DNA of 64,000 nt from assembly GCA_022385755.1 (NCBI GenBank), contig MU278349.1:1364001-1428000 (forward strand), in the 5' to 3' direction. Below, piece by piece: positions 11,840 to 22,675 of this stretch (position 1 is its first letter; each line of letters opens with the position of its first letter). Source of the DNA: Trametopsis cervina. Lineage: Eukaryota > Basidiomycota > Agaricomycetes > Polyporales > Irpicaceae. A program made the translations under genes and the position numbers. Under the pieces are notes generated by a model that was not told where the DNA came from, made no database searches, and saw only the letters and a list, made by a program, of their open reading frames with translations.

Positions 11840-13879
11840 TCAGTAAGACATTGACCGCTCAACAATAGACGTCAGCAGCTCTTTCCCATCCTCTCCGGCC
11901 ACATCTCCAATGCCCGGCGCAAGGTCCAGAACGCGCCGCTGCGGGAGCGCGCCCTCAACGATCTTCGCAATATCCGCGCTCGTGTACCCGATGGCCGACA
12001 AGCCCCGCGGCACGTCGATGCTATCGAGGAACGCCGCGATAGCTTCGTACAGGTGCGCGCCGACGGCGGAGTCGGGGATGGCGGTGATCGACGGGTCGGA
12101 CTCGTGCGTGCGTCTGAAGATGGCGAGGGCTTCGCGGTGGCGGGACGGCGCTGACGGCGCTGTGAATTGGAACACTGCGGGTCCTGTGATTGCGACGCTG
12201 ATGCCGTGCGGCACGATCGGGTGGTCGACTTTGTACCCTGGGTGCTGCCACTTTGGGCCTGTCTTGTTGTACCCAGAGATCTGCGGGAACGTATGTGAGC
12301 CCGGGTTGTTTTTTGTGATATGACGCGGAATACAAAGACGTACGGGATAACTGAGGCCGTGACACAAGTGCACACCGGCGTTACCGAAGCCGATTCCTGC
12401 GAAGGAGGCGGCAAGCCTGAGAGCCGAGAATCAGTACCATGCCTGGTGTGGTGTTACTACGAGTACTTACAGCATCTTCTGCAATGCCTCATGGTCATCC
12501 TGGTTTTTGGCAACACGTGGGAGATATTCGACTGTGGTTCTCAATGCCCACATTGAGAAAATGTCTGCGACAGGGTTGCTGCCCTGGTATGCAGGCCGGA
12601 GGATGGGGTTAGCAGGTCGAGGGCTCCGTTCTGTATAGCTGAGGAGCAGAGCATTAAAGATAGGCAAGGCTCAATCGTAGGACTGCTTACGGGATCGCGG
12701 TATAGCTTTCCAGACTGTGGAATAGCACATCCAAGCCCGAACTAATATGGATTTCTGTTCGGTGATGAGTTTCAATATAAGCAAAACAGCCTGTACGCGC
12801 GCACCTCGCGAGCAAGAACGCGTATTGAGCGTGTCTACTATGCCCAGCATGGGTTTCATGGCCCGGTTGGAAATACCGGTCTTGAAATTCATTGATGTTA
12901 TGTCAAGAATGGCGGTCCCCGTTGTCTCTGCACCAGTCCCAGCGGTCGTAGGCACTGGTATTGCGATGCATGGTTGGCATTAGTGTGTTTCAAACTTGAG
13001 AAAAGCGCGTCTTACCGGCAATTAGAGGCCTCAGCTGCTGCTTGATCGGAAGTCCCTTTCCGACGGGTGCGTTGATGAAGTCAAACAGATCTGCGTCTTT
13101 GTAGACGGTGAATCTGCGAAAGCTGTTAATATCCTGAGTTCCGAAATATAACTATGCGAACTTACAGGTTAGCGGCCTTAGCCGTGTCCATGACGCTTCC
13201 TCCGCCAACGCTGCAAAGCGGTGTTTAGAAGGGAGTATGAATTGTAGTATCCGGAGCTCACGCAAGGAAATGGCTGCAGTCATTCTCGCGTGCCCAGGCG
13301 ATGGCGTCTCGCCAACTGGCTTCAGTGGGCTCAGTCACGACACGGTCATAGACGACGAACGGCAAGTCTTGTTGCGATTCAAGAGAGGATATAGCCTGAG
13401 GTTGGACGTAACGTTATCAATACGAGTATCCATCAGGTCATGCAGTTGCCTTACCATTTTCATTGGTGGGAGGTTCTTGACGTTCGGATCTGTGAATACT
13501 CCAACCTGAACGCTATGTTAATAGGGGTAACACGTAATATACCCACTTCTTACGTACCTTCCTTGCTTTCATGTTCTTGAAGTCCATGCCCACTTCACGC
13601 GTCACACCTTCACCGAACCTCAGATTCGAGGCTGCGACCTACAGCACCTCCGAGTGAGACTTGGAGGACAGGTACGAAGGTGTAGATGTATCATACCTCA
13701 AATGCATACTCCTTGTCCACGGGAAGGGCATCCACAGGAGTTGCATACTTTCTCATCTGTTGAAGAGCCTGCAGAGCGTTGTGTGCACCACCACTCCGAC
13801 AACCATGGCACGGACATGCCGAATGCTGAACAGCATTCATTAACCGACGAATAGCATTGCGAGAGGATGTTGCAGCCAT
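11840..13879 (-). CDS. ADHFE1: Hydroxyacid-oxoacid transhydrogenase (iron-type alcohol dehydrogenase)
   Basis: Mitochondrial enzyme that in animals couples oxidation of 4-hydroxybutyrate to reduction of 2-oxoglutarate, giving succinic semialdehyde and 2-hydroxyglutarate. The N-terminus (NAIRRLMNAVQ, then YATPVDALPVDKEYAFEV) gives a basic import-signal-like segment followed by the conserved start of the domain. Further exons give TTAGTGAETTGTAI (nucleotide and substrate loop), [34 protein letters not shown] with metal-ligand histidines, VDHPIVPHGISVAITGPAVF, and a C-terminal GLSAIGYTSADI block with ALPQRRVLDLAP. Several short introns interrupt the gene; I did not fix each boundary. Start is the ATG at 13879 and the stop is TGA at 11840-11842. 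The order of motifs and overall length match the family. Confidence 0.92.
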
Positions 13880-14790
13880 GGCGAGGACGAGTGGGTGCCT
13901 ACGCAGGTGAACGTGAGAGACAGGAGACAGTTGTACGTTCGTGAGCCTATGAACTCATTGAGACCGGAAACCGGAAATGTGGGGTCACGAGAGCGGTTTC
14001 ACGTGAGCGTGTTCCGTCGCGTTATGGGAGTGCTATGGACGCAACATCGCTTTCGGCCGATAAGAGTGGGAACGCTGTGTACTAGCATAATTTTGGGCAG
14101 TATATAATATGTTGCTTATAGTGGCAGTGCACATTGTGAAGTTCGTAGGAGGTGAGGATGTGCGAATCCAGAGACCGCGCACAAGCCAGATCCAGCTTTG
14201 AGATCGTTACCAAAGCCCGCTTAAACGCACACAACCAACTCTGAATCATCTGTCAGACGCATTGTCAGGGCCGTCACCGTGGTCTAGAGCCGTAAATCCG
14301 TGTAAGAGGGCTGCGCGCAAGGTACTCAGCGTCCCGACAACAGGGACAGGAGGATCGTCCTTCGGGTGGAAATGCATTGAAAGCAATTGCGGGGTCGGGC
14401 GCTCGCTGTAGAAAGCTGAGAACAATGCACTTAAGAACTTGTATCTGTTGTATTCAGTGAATACAACAATGCCTGAGAGAGATAACGAAAGATAAGTAGA
14501 GAGTTTGTATCGTCCACTAGCTGCTATCAATAGACTTCGTAATGAATTCATGCGAAACACGATCAATCCGCTGGGTGACAGCGTTGATCGACGGGGCGAG
14601 AGCACAAGAACCTTCAGACGACGGCCTCGCGCACCCCTGCCACCACCTCTCTTGCTCTCCTCGCTGCGCCCTGCGCATCGCTCACGGTCTTTTCTCTATA
14701 CCCATCTCTCATCCTGGATAACCCGTCCTTTTCCCTCGCATTCTCTTTCTGACACTCTTTCACTGGTCCGGGTACCGCGCTCATTCTCCA
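13880..14790. other. Divergent promoter region, HOT and aspartic protease
   Basis: About 900 bp shared by two divergent genes. It contains a CACGTG E-box at 14000 and a TATATAA-like stretch near 14100. A 119-codon frame on the minus strand at 14246-14605 has no domain and no splice partner, so I do not call it. Confidence 0.5.
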
Positions 14791-17254
14791 ATGAAGACCT
14801 TCTCAGGCTCGATTCCTCTTGGTCTACTGCTCTGCGCAACTCTCTCGCATGCTGTTACGTTCCCTGTAAGACGGGTTCGGTCTCCTGGGTATAACACCAA
14901 TGTTCAGAAACGGAGTGGGAGCGCGAAGTATGCCCGTCCAGCAGCAATTTCGCCGGCGGTTTTGGCGGCGGGATCCTCGTCTCCGGATGAGTCTGCAGTT
15001 TCGCTGTCGTGAGTGCTTTATAATGCGGTGGCGTTCAAGGCACATCATTAACACCTCGCACGCCTCGTGCAGTACGTTCCATGATATTATATACCTGTCC
15101 AATGTGAGTGGTACGCCTCTTACGTGGTTACGACGTGGATTTCGTTTTGGCGTCGGGTTTTATATCCAAACAATACAAGTTCTATGCTATAAAATGGGTA
15201 GCGATTACCCTACGGCCCAGACATGCTAATTCCGTGTGTTATACGCGTTTAAATTTCAAACATTTGGGCTGCCACCGTGCTTGTATTGAATACATGAGCT
15301 AACCTCGTTTTCGGCAAGATAACCATAGCTGGAGTCGGTGAGTGTTTTCTCCGAATCGACATTCTCGTCGAGGCAGAAACCGATTAAGCGTTGCTCTAGA
15401 TTACCCAGCACAGCTGGACACGGGCTCTTCAGACCTATGGATCCAGGGCGCTAGCTTCCCATTACCGAATACCCAGCAGAGTGTGAGTGCGTTCAACCTG
15501 TCTATCGTAACTCTGACTGATTTACCTGTGCAGTCTGTTAGCTATAACCTAACGGTGAGACTTCCTACCTTTCGCTCGCGGTGTAGTGTGGCTGCTGACT
15601 TACAGGGAATATAGTACGGCATAGGTTGGGCATATGGCAACGTATCGTATGCTCCGGTCAAGTTCGCCAAGTGCGTTATGCATTTGGAACTTCGAAGCCC
15701 TACAGTACTGAACAATCCATCTGCTCTGTTAGCATATCAATACCGGCCCAGGCCTACCTCGACGTATCTTCAGCCCAGAACCCCGCACTCTCATACGGTG
15801 CTGACGGCATCATCGGCCTCGGCTTCACTTCTCTCTCTACCATCGACGCACTCGTAAACCATACAGGGTCAGCGAAAGGCCGGAGCCTCTTGTACAACGC
15901 TTTCAACGACAACCCGAGCGAGCCGAATTTCATTGCGTTCGCCCTCCAGCGAAGCTCGGAGCCAAACGACGATGTTGTAGGCACTTTCTCCATCGGTATG
16001 TATCTGCACCACATTGGCCTGCCCGATTATCAAACTAATATCCTCCAAAGGCGAAGTCGTACCCGAGTACTCAGCAGTCCTGAAGAGCAGCCCCCTCCCT
16101 ACTTTCCCGGAGTCGTTCCCATCCCGCTGGAATATTCTCCTCGACGCCGTGCTCGTCGGAAGCCAATCTGTACCGGTTTCTAGCGTGGTCAACGGCGCAC
16201 CTGCCGGCAAGGCCGTCGTCCTTCTCGATAGCGGGACGTCCTATACGTAAGCAGCTCAATTACTTTGCTGTGCTCGGGCAGTACTCATCTTCCCCTCAGT
16301 TATGCACCAGAAGCCGTCTGCAATGCTATTTATGGTTCTGTATCCGGCGCTAACTTCGATTCGAGCCTTGGACAATGGACTGTGCCGTGCAGTGCTGAAA
16401 TCGATATTGCTCTTCAGTTCGGGTAAGTATTGGGATATCATAGCACGGACGTTGTCACTAACGACAGACACTACAGTGGTGTAGTCTACCCTATCCATCC
16501 CCTTGACGTCAGCCCCCAGAGCCTCTCCGTGCCCAACCAATGCGTAGGCACCTTCATCCCGCAAACAGTATCCGTCGGCGCGGGCGAGTTGTAAGCATGC
16601 ACCGTTGTCTCTGCCGTCCCTCCATTCACTTATCTCCCTCACCCACCCACGAACAGCGATTGGCTGATAGGCGACAACGTCCTCCGATCCATCTACTCCG
16701 TCTACGATTTCGGCGACTTCAATTCTGACGGCAGCATGGGAAACCCGTACGTGAAGCTGCTCTCGCTCGTCGACCCCAACAAGGCCTCCGCCGAGTTCCA
16801 CCAGCTCCGCGGCGGCGCACCCGCCACGAACATCACCTACAACGCCGCGAACACCACGAGCCCGCAGACCCCCTCCGGCGGCGCGGCTGTCGAAGTCTCG
16901 GACGACGTCGCGAGCACCATCAACAAACTGAACTCCTACCTTCCCGCGATGCTCGCCATCATGGCGCTCAACGCCCTCGTCATCCTCCTGCTCGCCGCCG
17001 CGGCGTTCGTGTACATGTTCCGTCGTCGCAGCGGAGGCAAGGCGCGCGCACGCAAGAACCCGGGGCGTATGACGCCGATGCCGATGAACCCGACGTCGAC
17101 GGCTTCGTCTGTCGTGCTGCCGGCTTTGGCGCACCCCGCCGTCGAGCCTGCTTACCAGCCCGTGTCGATGGCGCTCACGGAGGACACGTTCGTGCCGCCC
17201 TCACCTGCGTTCTCCAAGGAGGGCACGAAGATGCGGCCCATGTCCGTCGCGTGA
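14791..17254 (+). CDS. Membrane-anchored pepsin-type aspartic protease (family A1)
   Basis: Secretory-pathway acid protease. The start MKTFSGSIPLGLLLCATLSHA is a clear signal peptide, followed by a short pro-region. After several small exons the first catalytic motif is QLDTGSSDLWIQG, with the second lobe motif VVLLDSGTSYT, so both active-site aspartates are present. The flap region (YGIGWAYGNVSY) and the hydrophobic motif ADGIIGLGF also fit. The C-terminal part, encoded from about 16736, adds an S/T/N-rich stalk, one transmembrane helix (AMLAIMALNALVILLLAAAAF), an RRR stop-transfer and a proline-rich cytosolic tail of about 80 residues. It therefore resembles yapsin-like surface proteases in topology but is held by a helix rather than a GPI signal. 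Exon 15319-15337 is only 19 nt. Roughly 600 residues. Confidence 0.9.
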
Positions 17255-19814
17255 GGGAGGCCTGCGCCGTTTCGTGGATTTTTTTTCTTGTGCGCGGATC
17301 TAGTTGTTGATTTACGAGGGTCACGGATCTGTTTTCTTGTTTGTGTGCTGATATGTATTGCTGAGACGTCGTCTGTGTCTCGCCCATCTTGCTTGCTTCG
17401 GTTCTCTCGCGGACGATTGCTGGAAAACATCGCTATAGCGTGGCTCTGGACTTACCCATTCGTATACGACCCCTTGCCCCACCCCCTTTTACTGTGTGCG
17501 GCGTGCTGCACACGCCGATCTCATGTTCTACTGTTGCTGCTAGTATTCACGTATCCTATGCGCCTCTCTGAATTTTACCCGTACCTTTTTCTGCTTGCGC
17601 TCCCTCTGATGAACTGGCCCGGAAATAGTCATTTTCCAATCTATTACGGCAACACCCTAGTTCCATACAAGCGGACAGTGCGGTAGTGTACATACAGACG
17701 ACCATACATCCTCATAGCCCCGGTTGGCCGCTGCCGCGAAGGTGCTATCAGGGTGGGGCACCGGTCCCGGTACGAAAACTGGGGGAGGACATTGTGTTGA
17801 GGATGATTGACACATCTCTTCCATTGCCACCGCTATGACGCTTCTGGCTCGAACGAACCAAAGACATTTTCACAGCGGCACCGCACGCACTGTCTATCCC
17901 GTCCCATTCGCGCTGGACGGATGGAAATCAGTGACACGGCAGGGCGTGTGAGGCATCTGCGGACATGAACGGGGATTAACAGTGCCCACTTTGTCCCTTG
18001 ATTGACGTAACGCGATGGGCCCTTTCCTTCTCGCTCCCACAGGCATGCACCTCTCTTTTTGTTCTCTCCCAGTCGGTACACGGCGGAGGTGCACTGGAGC
18101 GGGCTTTCTCTGCCTGTCTGGCTGTGCGTCCGCACGATGTCACGAATGATGATGCTTGATGCTTGATGTGTGAGTGATACATGAGGTGGGTTCGCTCCCT
18201 TTGCAATTGCTCTTACTCTCCGTTGACTCTCGGCGGCAGTGTCATACAGTGTATATTCCGACCGGATTGGGCTATGTCGAATAACGACTTGGCGTGCGCG
18301 AGATGGCGTATCGCAGCGGCCCTGCATCCGTGCGTCCAGCCCACCTATCGCGCGTTTCTCCGCGAACAGCGCTCCTGAAGCGGGAGTCCGAGTGGGTAGC
18401 GGGTCTTGTGCTGCACAGAATCGCCGGTTTGTGTGTCCTTGTGCGCGCGCGGCCAGTTGGGGCAAGCGCACTTGCGGTTTGGGCAGGCATTGAGGCACAG
18501 ACATTGCCATCTTCAGCCGCGAATTTTGATCAGTAGGGACATGTGTATCCACGAAATGATCGGATAGTAGGAAAGGTGTTTGCGCACTTTGCCGTCCGCT
18601 TACTTGAAGGGGCCGGGGGGTGCTGCCACTCTGCTGCATTGTCAGTGGCCACTGGTCGATGCAGGGCAGGGAAAGTGGCCGCACGGGCGCTGTGTTCCAG
18701 GTCTTATCGCGGCTGGCCACCGTGTCGTGAAATTGCTGTCGAGCCCAGCGCCCGCGTTTGAGGGCAGAAATGTGGAGGTCGGAGGGAGCCACAACGAAAC
18801 ATCCGAGCGAGGCGTCAAGCAAGAGTCAAGACCTTGGGCAGCGATTGCTTTACGGATCTTTAAGTTTGACCAGGAGCGGCCGCAGTTGGCAAGTTAAGCG
18901 TCAGTGGGAGGCGTTTGTGAGGTGACGCCTTGCTGTTTGGCAAGACGAGCCCACCGTTGTAGACATCACCGGGAGAATGCCATCTGTGCTGGGGGAACGA
19001 ACTTGACGTTCTTGTGCACGAAGGCTGCCATTTGCGACGAGCCCGGGTGCGTCCGCGGTGGGCGATCGTCATCGTAGTCGGCAGGAGGGCTTTATGTATC
19101 ACCTCGTGTTGGACTATTTACCACATGCGAGCCGCGTGTCTGGCGGTGGTTCGTTCCACTGCGTAGGCAGCATTGCGCTGCTGTGGGTAAGATGCAAGAG
19201 ACGGCGAGGGTTGCAACTGGGTTGCACTGCTACTGCTGTCAACTCGTCGCTGCGAGCGCCACGCAACGGCTGCGGGCTCGTCCGCTTATGGGAGGCTCTA
19301 AGGGTAGCGGCTCCTAGAATACGTTGGGTATGGACCCCTCTGTGGCCACGAGCCGGCCACTCGAGCTAGGCTGGGTGCCGGGCAGCTGGGTGGGCCACTT
19401 CCTGTTTCTCCCTTTCTTTGTCGCCGCATGCGGCTATGCGAAAGATATCGAGCCTGCCCAGCGTGCGCGACATTGTCCACGGACCCTGCACTCTGAATAA
19501 ATTCCAATCATCTCATATCCGTATTGTTCTGCCCCGCATCAGCTCACCCCTCTTGCCCGTTTCGCTTTTAGGTTGCCATCAGCTGCTGTAATCGCCCCCG
19601 TCTGGTGTTTGTCCAAGCCTGTGTCGGGACACCACTCCCAAAACCTCTCCTACTTCCCTCTCCGTCGTTCTGACGAAAACGTCGGATCTCGACTTACGGA
19701 AGTCGCGCACAACAAAAGCCTGCCTGTCACGCATTCCCTGTGGCCCGTGGCCCTCCTTCTTAAGGTGCCCGCCCGCCCCAATGTCTCGCCCTCCTCTCCC
19801 ACCGTCCGTTTGCT
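17255..19814. other. Long intergenic region with no convincing gene
   Basis: About 2.5 kb between the aspartic protease and the ABC gene. The longest frame is on the minus strand at 17833-18822 (about 329 codons) but begins without an ATG and shows no domain. Many overlapping shorter frames exist, as expected from GC-rich DNA. The right part may be the promoter and leader of the ABC gene; the left part is the 3' flank of the protease. No tRNA, repeat or mobile-element remnant was recognised. Confidence 0.5.
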
Positions 19815-22508
19815 ATGACTCTCCCCCTCAGGGCCGTCTCCTCCCTGATCCTCGAAATGACAGGGGCGGTCAGCCAGCACGACAGCAGCGACTCTGACCC
19901 CGCGTACGACTCGGAGCACGAGCTCCCCGCCACACCCGAGCTGCCCGGGAGCGGGAACACAAAACCTCTCGACTCGCTCTACGACATATGGTCTGCATCC
20001 CGCGGGGTGCGCGACGGCGACGGGCTCGTGCTCACGCCCGGCGGCCAACGGTCGTTATCAAGCAAAAACATCGCGCTCGCACTCGAGCTTTCCCAGCGGT
20101 GTGTCCCAAAAATGATCGCTCTGCTATGGAACCTGCACCCGTTGCGTGTCGCGTCCATGGCGGTCCTCGACGTCCTCCGGGGGGTCCTGCCCGCGTGTAG
20201 AGGCTACTCGCAGGCCCTCATAATCAACGAGGTTCGTGACGCCTCTCGCAGAGGCGCGCCCAGAAGCACCATGCTAAACAGTTTCTTAGCTCCAAGCGGT
20301 AATCTCATCAAGCCATTTCAGTTTCGCCCGACTGTGCCGACTAATCGCCACTGATGTCCTCAGGATGGCGGTGGAAAGCCTGATCGATTCTTTAGCGTGC
20401 GTGATGAGCTGCTGCAGCGCACATGATATTCTTCGTTTTCTGAGTGGTGCTGACTGAAGGGTGTTTGTTTGTAGGAACCATAATGCGGATATCGTGCAGA
20501 ATTCTGCGCGGTATGTGATGGAATATCAACAAATGGAGCAGCGGCTCAAGATGGACATACCGACGCTAGAAGACCCCGGCGTACGCGACCTGCTACAAGA
20601 GTCAGAGCTGTTCGTGCGTTCGTTCAGCGGCCTCTCGGGCTTTGGCCTGCTCTCGCCACTCGACTTCTTTCGTATCCTGACGCTCCTCGCCGAGCTAATA
20701 TCACACGCAGTTATGCTATGGTCTCTAACCGCACGGGGGACGCACCTCTGGCTACTCCTCTTCTCCGTCCTCTCGACGATCCTGCCGCTGATATCCTCGT
20801 CGTGGGCGCGGACCGACTCGACCACGGAAGACCGCCGCGATGCACGCGAAGCGCGGGCGACGGCGAGGCAGAACCGGATGCATGGGATGGCATACAGCGA
20901 AGTGCACCGCCCGGAGATCGTACTATTTGGGCTCGGGCCGTGGGTGCTGCAGTCGTGGGCAAAGGCGAGGCGGATCACGCTCGGTCTCGAGCATTGTCAG
21001 GGCTTCGCTGCAGAAAACGGCCTAGTCGGCTTATTTGAGCTGCTCGCTCAGCTCGACCTCGCGGGCATAGTCACTGCGCTTCAGAATGTAAGTGCAGTGT
21101 TCACTACAGCGATCAAGCAACCCTTGCTGAACAATTGTTATAGATCCCCATCCTCATTGCACTGCAATCATCCTCCAACTCGCTCGGCTCGTTCTCTCTC
21201 TACCGCAGTTCCGTTCAATCGTTCTTCTTCACGAGTAGACAGCTCGTGCAGACCCTACGGATGGGCTTCCAGGGGATTTTTCTGATGGGCGCGTTCTGCG
21301 CTGCGATGGAAGTGCAGCCACAGTTGCAGCCTCCGGAGCGAAGTGCGATAGAGTACAAGTGCTCAGGGAAAGGAATGAAGCTCGAGCTACGGTAACCACA
21401 TCTCCCCTTTCTGAGTGCTGCGAGCTGAGCTGACTGGTCATCTGAGATAGGAACGTATCGTACACATATCCGGGAAGCCACACGCCCGCGGTCAAGGACG
21501 TGAGCTTCACACTGGAAGCAGGCGAGACTCTCGCCATAGTGGGCTCGAACGGATCAGGTCCGTCCGCGCGTTCTGCCTGTCACTCTCGTAAAAACCCACT
21601 CACTTTCTGCATGATCATTAACATTCAGGCAAATCGACTCTCGCGAAAATCCTGCTCCGGCTCATAGAGTACCACGGCGGGACGATCCTCGTGAACGGGC
21701 TCGACCTGCGGGCGCACGACCCCGTCACATTCCACACGCACGCCGCTGCTGTCCTGCAGGGCTTCTCCAGGTTCGACACGTCTCTGAAAGAGAACGTTGG
21801 CGTGGGGTACCTACCGGACGTCCATTCGGACGATGCGGTGGAGAAGGCCGTCGGGCGTGCGGGGGCGGAGCATATTCTGTACACACTGCCGAACGGGATG
21901 AAGACGATATTGGACACTGCGTCGGGCGGGCAGTCATCGGGTCTTGGGGAGGAGTTTGGGCATCAGGGGTGCCCGAGACATCGACGACATGGGTTGTCTG
22001 GTGGGGAGGTGAGTTTAAGTGACGTGTCTCCCTTCTGCCTATTTTATACTGACTGCTTGTGTACGTATAGTGGCAACGTGTTGCAATATCGCGGGCGTTC
22101 ATGCGCGCTCACCGTCCGGAGGTTGAGCTCGTCGTTCTCGATGAGCCAGTAAGTCCTATCTGCCGTGCTACCTGGCCAACAGACGTAAGTATACTCACTA
22201 ACTGTTTACAGACATCCTCACTAGATCCTCACGCTCAAAATCATGTGTTCGACACCGTGGAAGACATGTCCCGGTCACCTTCGGGCCGTAAGACGAAGAC
22301 GGTTATCTTCATTACTCATAGACTCTCAACAGCGCGCAGAGCAGATAAAGTCGCAATGATGGATCATGGAGTAAGTTCACGCGCTTACATAGTAATAACA
22401 TATCTGATAGCTGACTATCTATACCAGACCATCACCGAATTCGGCACACATCAGGAGCTCCTGGCCAAAGGAGGACCCTACGCCGCCCTGTATCACGCAT
22501 CCGTATAG
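19815..22508 (+). CDS. ABC-type ATPase with reduced membrane domain
   Basis: Nine exons (introns 20232-20289, 20397-20474, 21088-21143, 21392-21450, 21558-21628, 22009-22070, 22149-22211, 22371-22427) close to 729 residues. The C-terminal 300 residues form one complete nucleotide-binding domain: Walker A GSNGSGKST, Q-loop AAVLQGFSRF, signature LSGGEWQR, Walker B VELVVLDEP, and H-loop FITHRLS. The N-terminal 400 residues hold only a few hydrophobic stretches (around LSPLDFFRILTLLAELISHA and HLWLLLFSVLSTILPLI) after an acidic, serine-rich start. It looks like a half-size exporter related to ABCB/MsbA-type proteins, a type seen in basidiomycetes, but the membrane part is not a textbook six-helix unit. 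An insert of glycine/histidine-rich sequence precedes the signature motif. Substrate and membrane are unknown. Confidence 0.85.
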
Positions 22509-22675
22509 ACTTACCACCTTCGCACACTTTCATCTCATATTGCACACTACAAATACATGTAATCTCTACATTGCTGTGTAAAACGCTACAAACTTGGACT
22601 ATACTAACATACATGTAATAATGCTATATATATCTCGGGGCACTCAAAAACTTTGCATTAATAGATATAATGTCA

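Noticed and set aside
14246..14605. 119-codon minus-strand frame between HOT and the aspartic protease
   Set aside because: No domain, no splice partners, random-looking composition, lies in a divergent promoter region.
16256..17134. 292-codon minus-strand frame opposite the aspartic protease
   Set aside because: Shadow frame: the + strand encodes the DSGTS motif, stalk and transmembrane helix over the same bases.
20299..20321. Apparent 23-bp intron and 9-nt exon in the ABC gene
   Set aside because: The sequence reads through in frame from 20290 to 20396, so a single exon explains it; a 23-bp intron is implausible.
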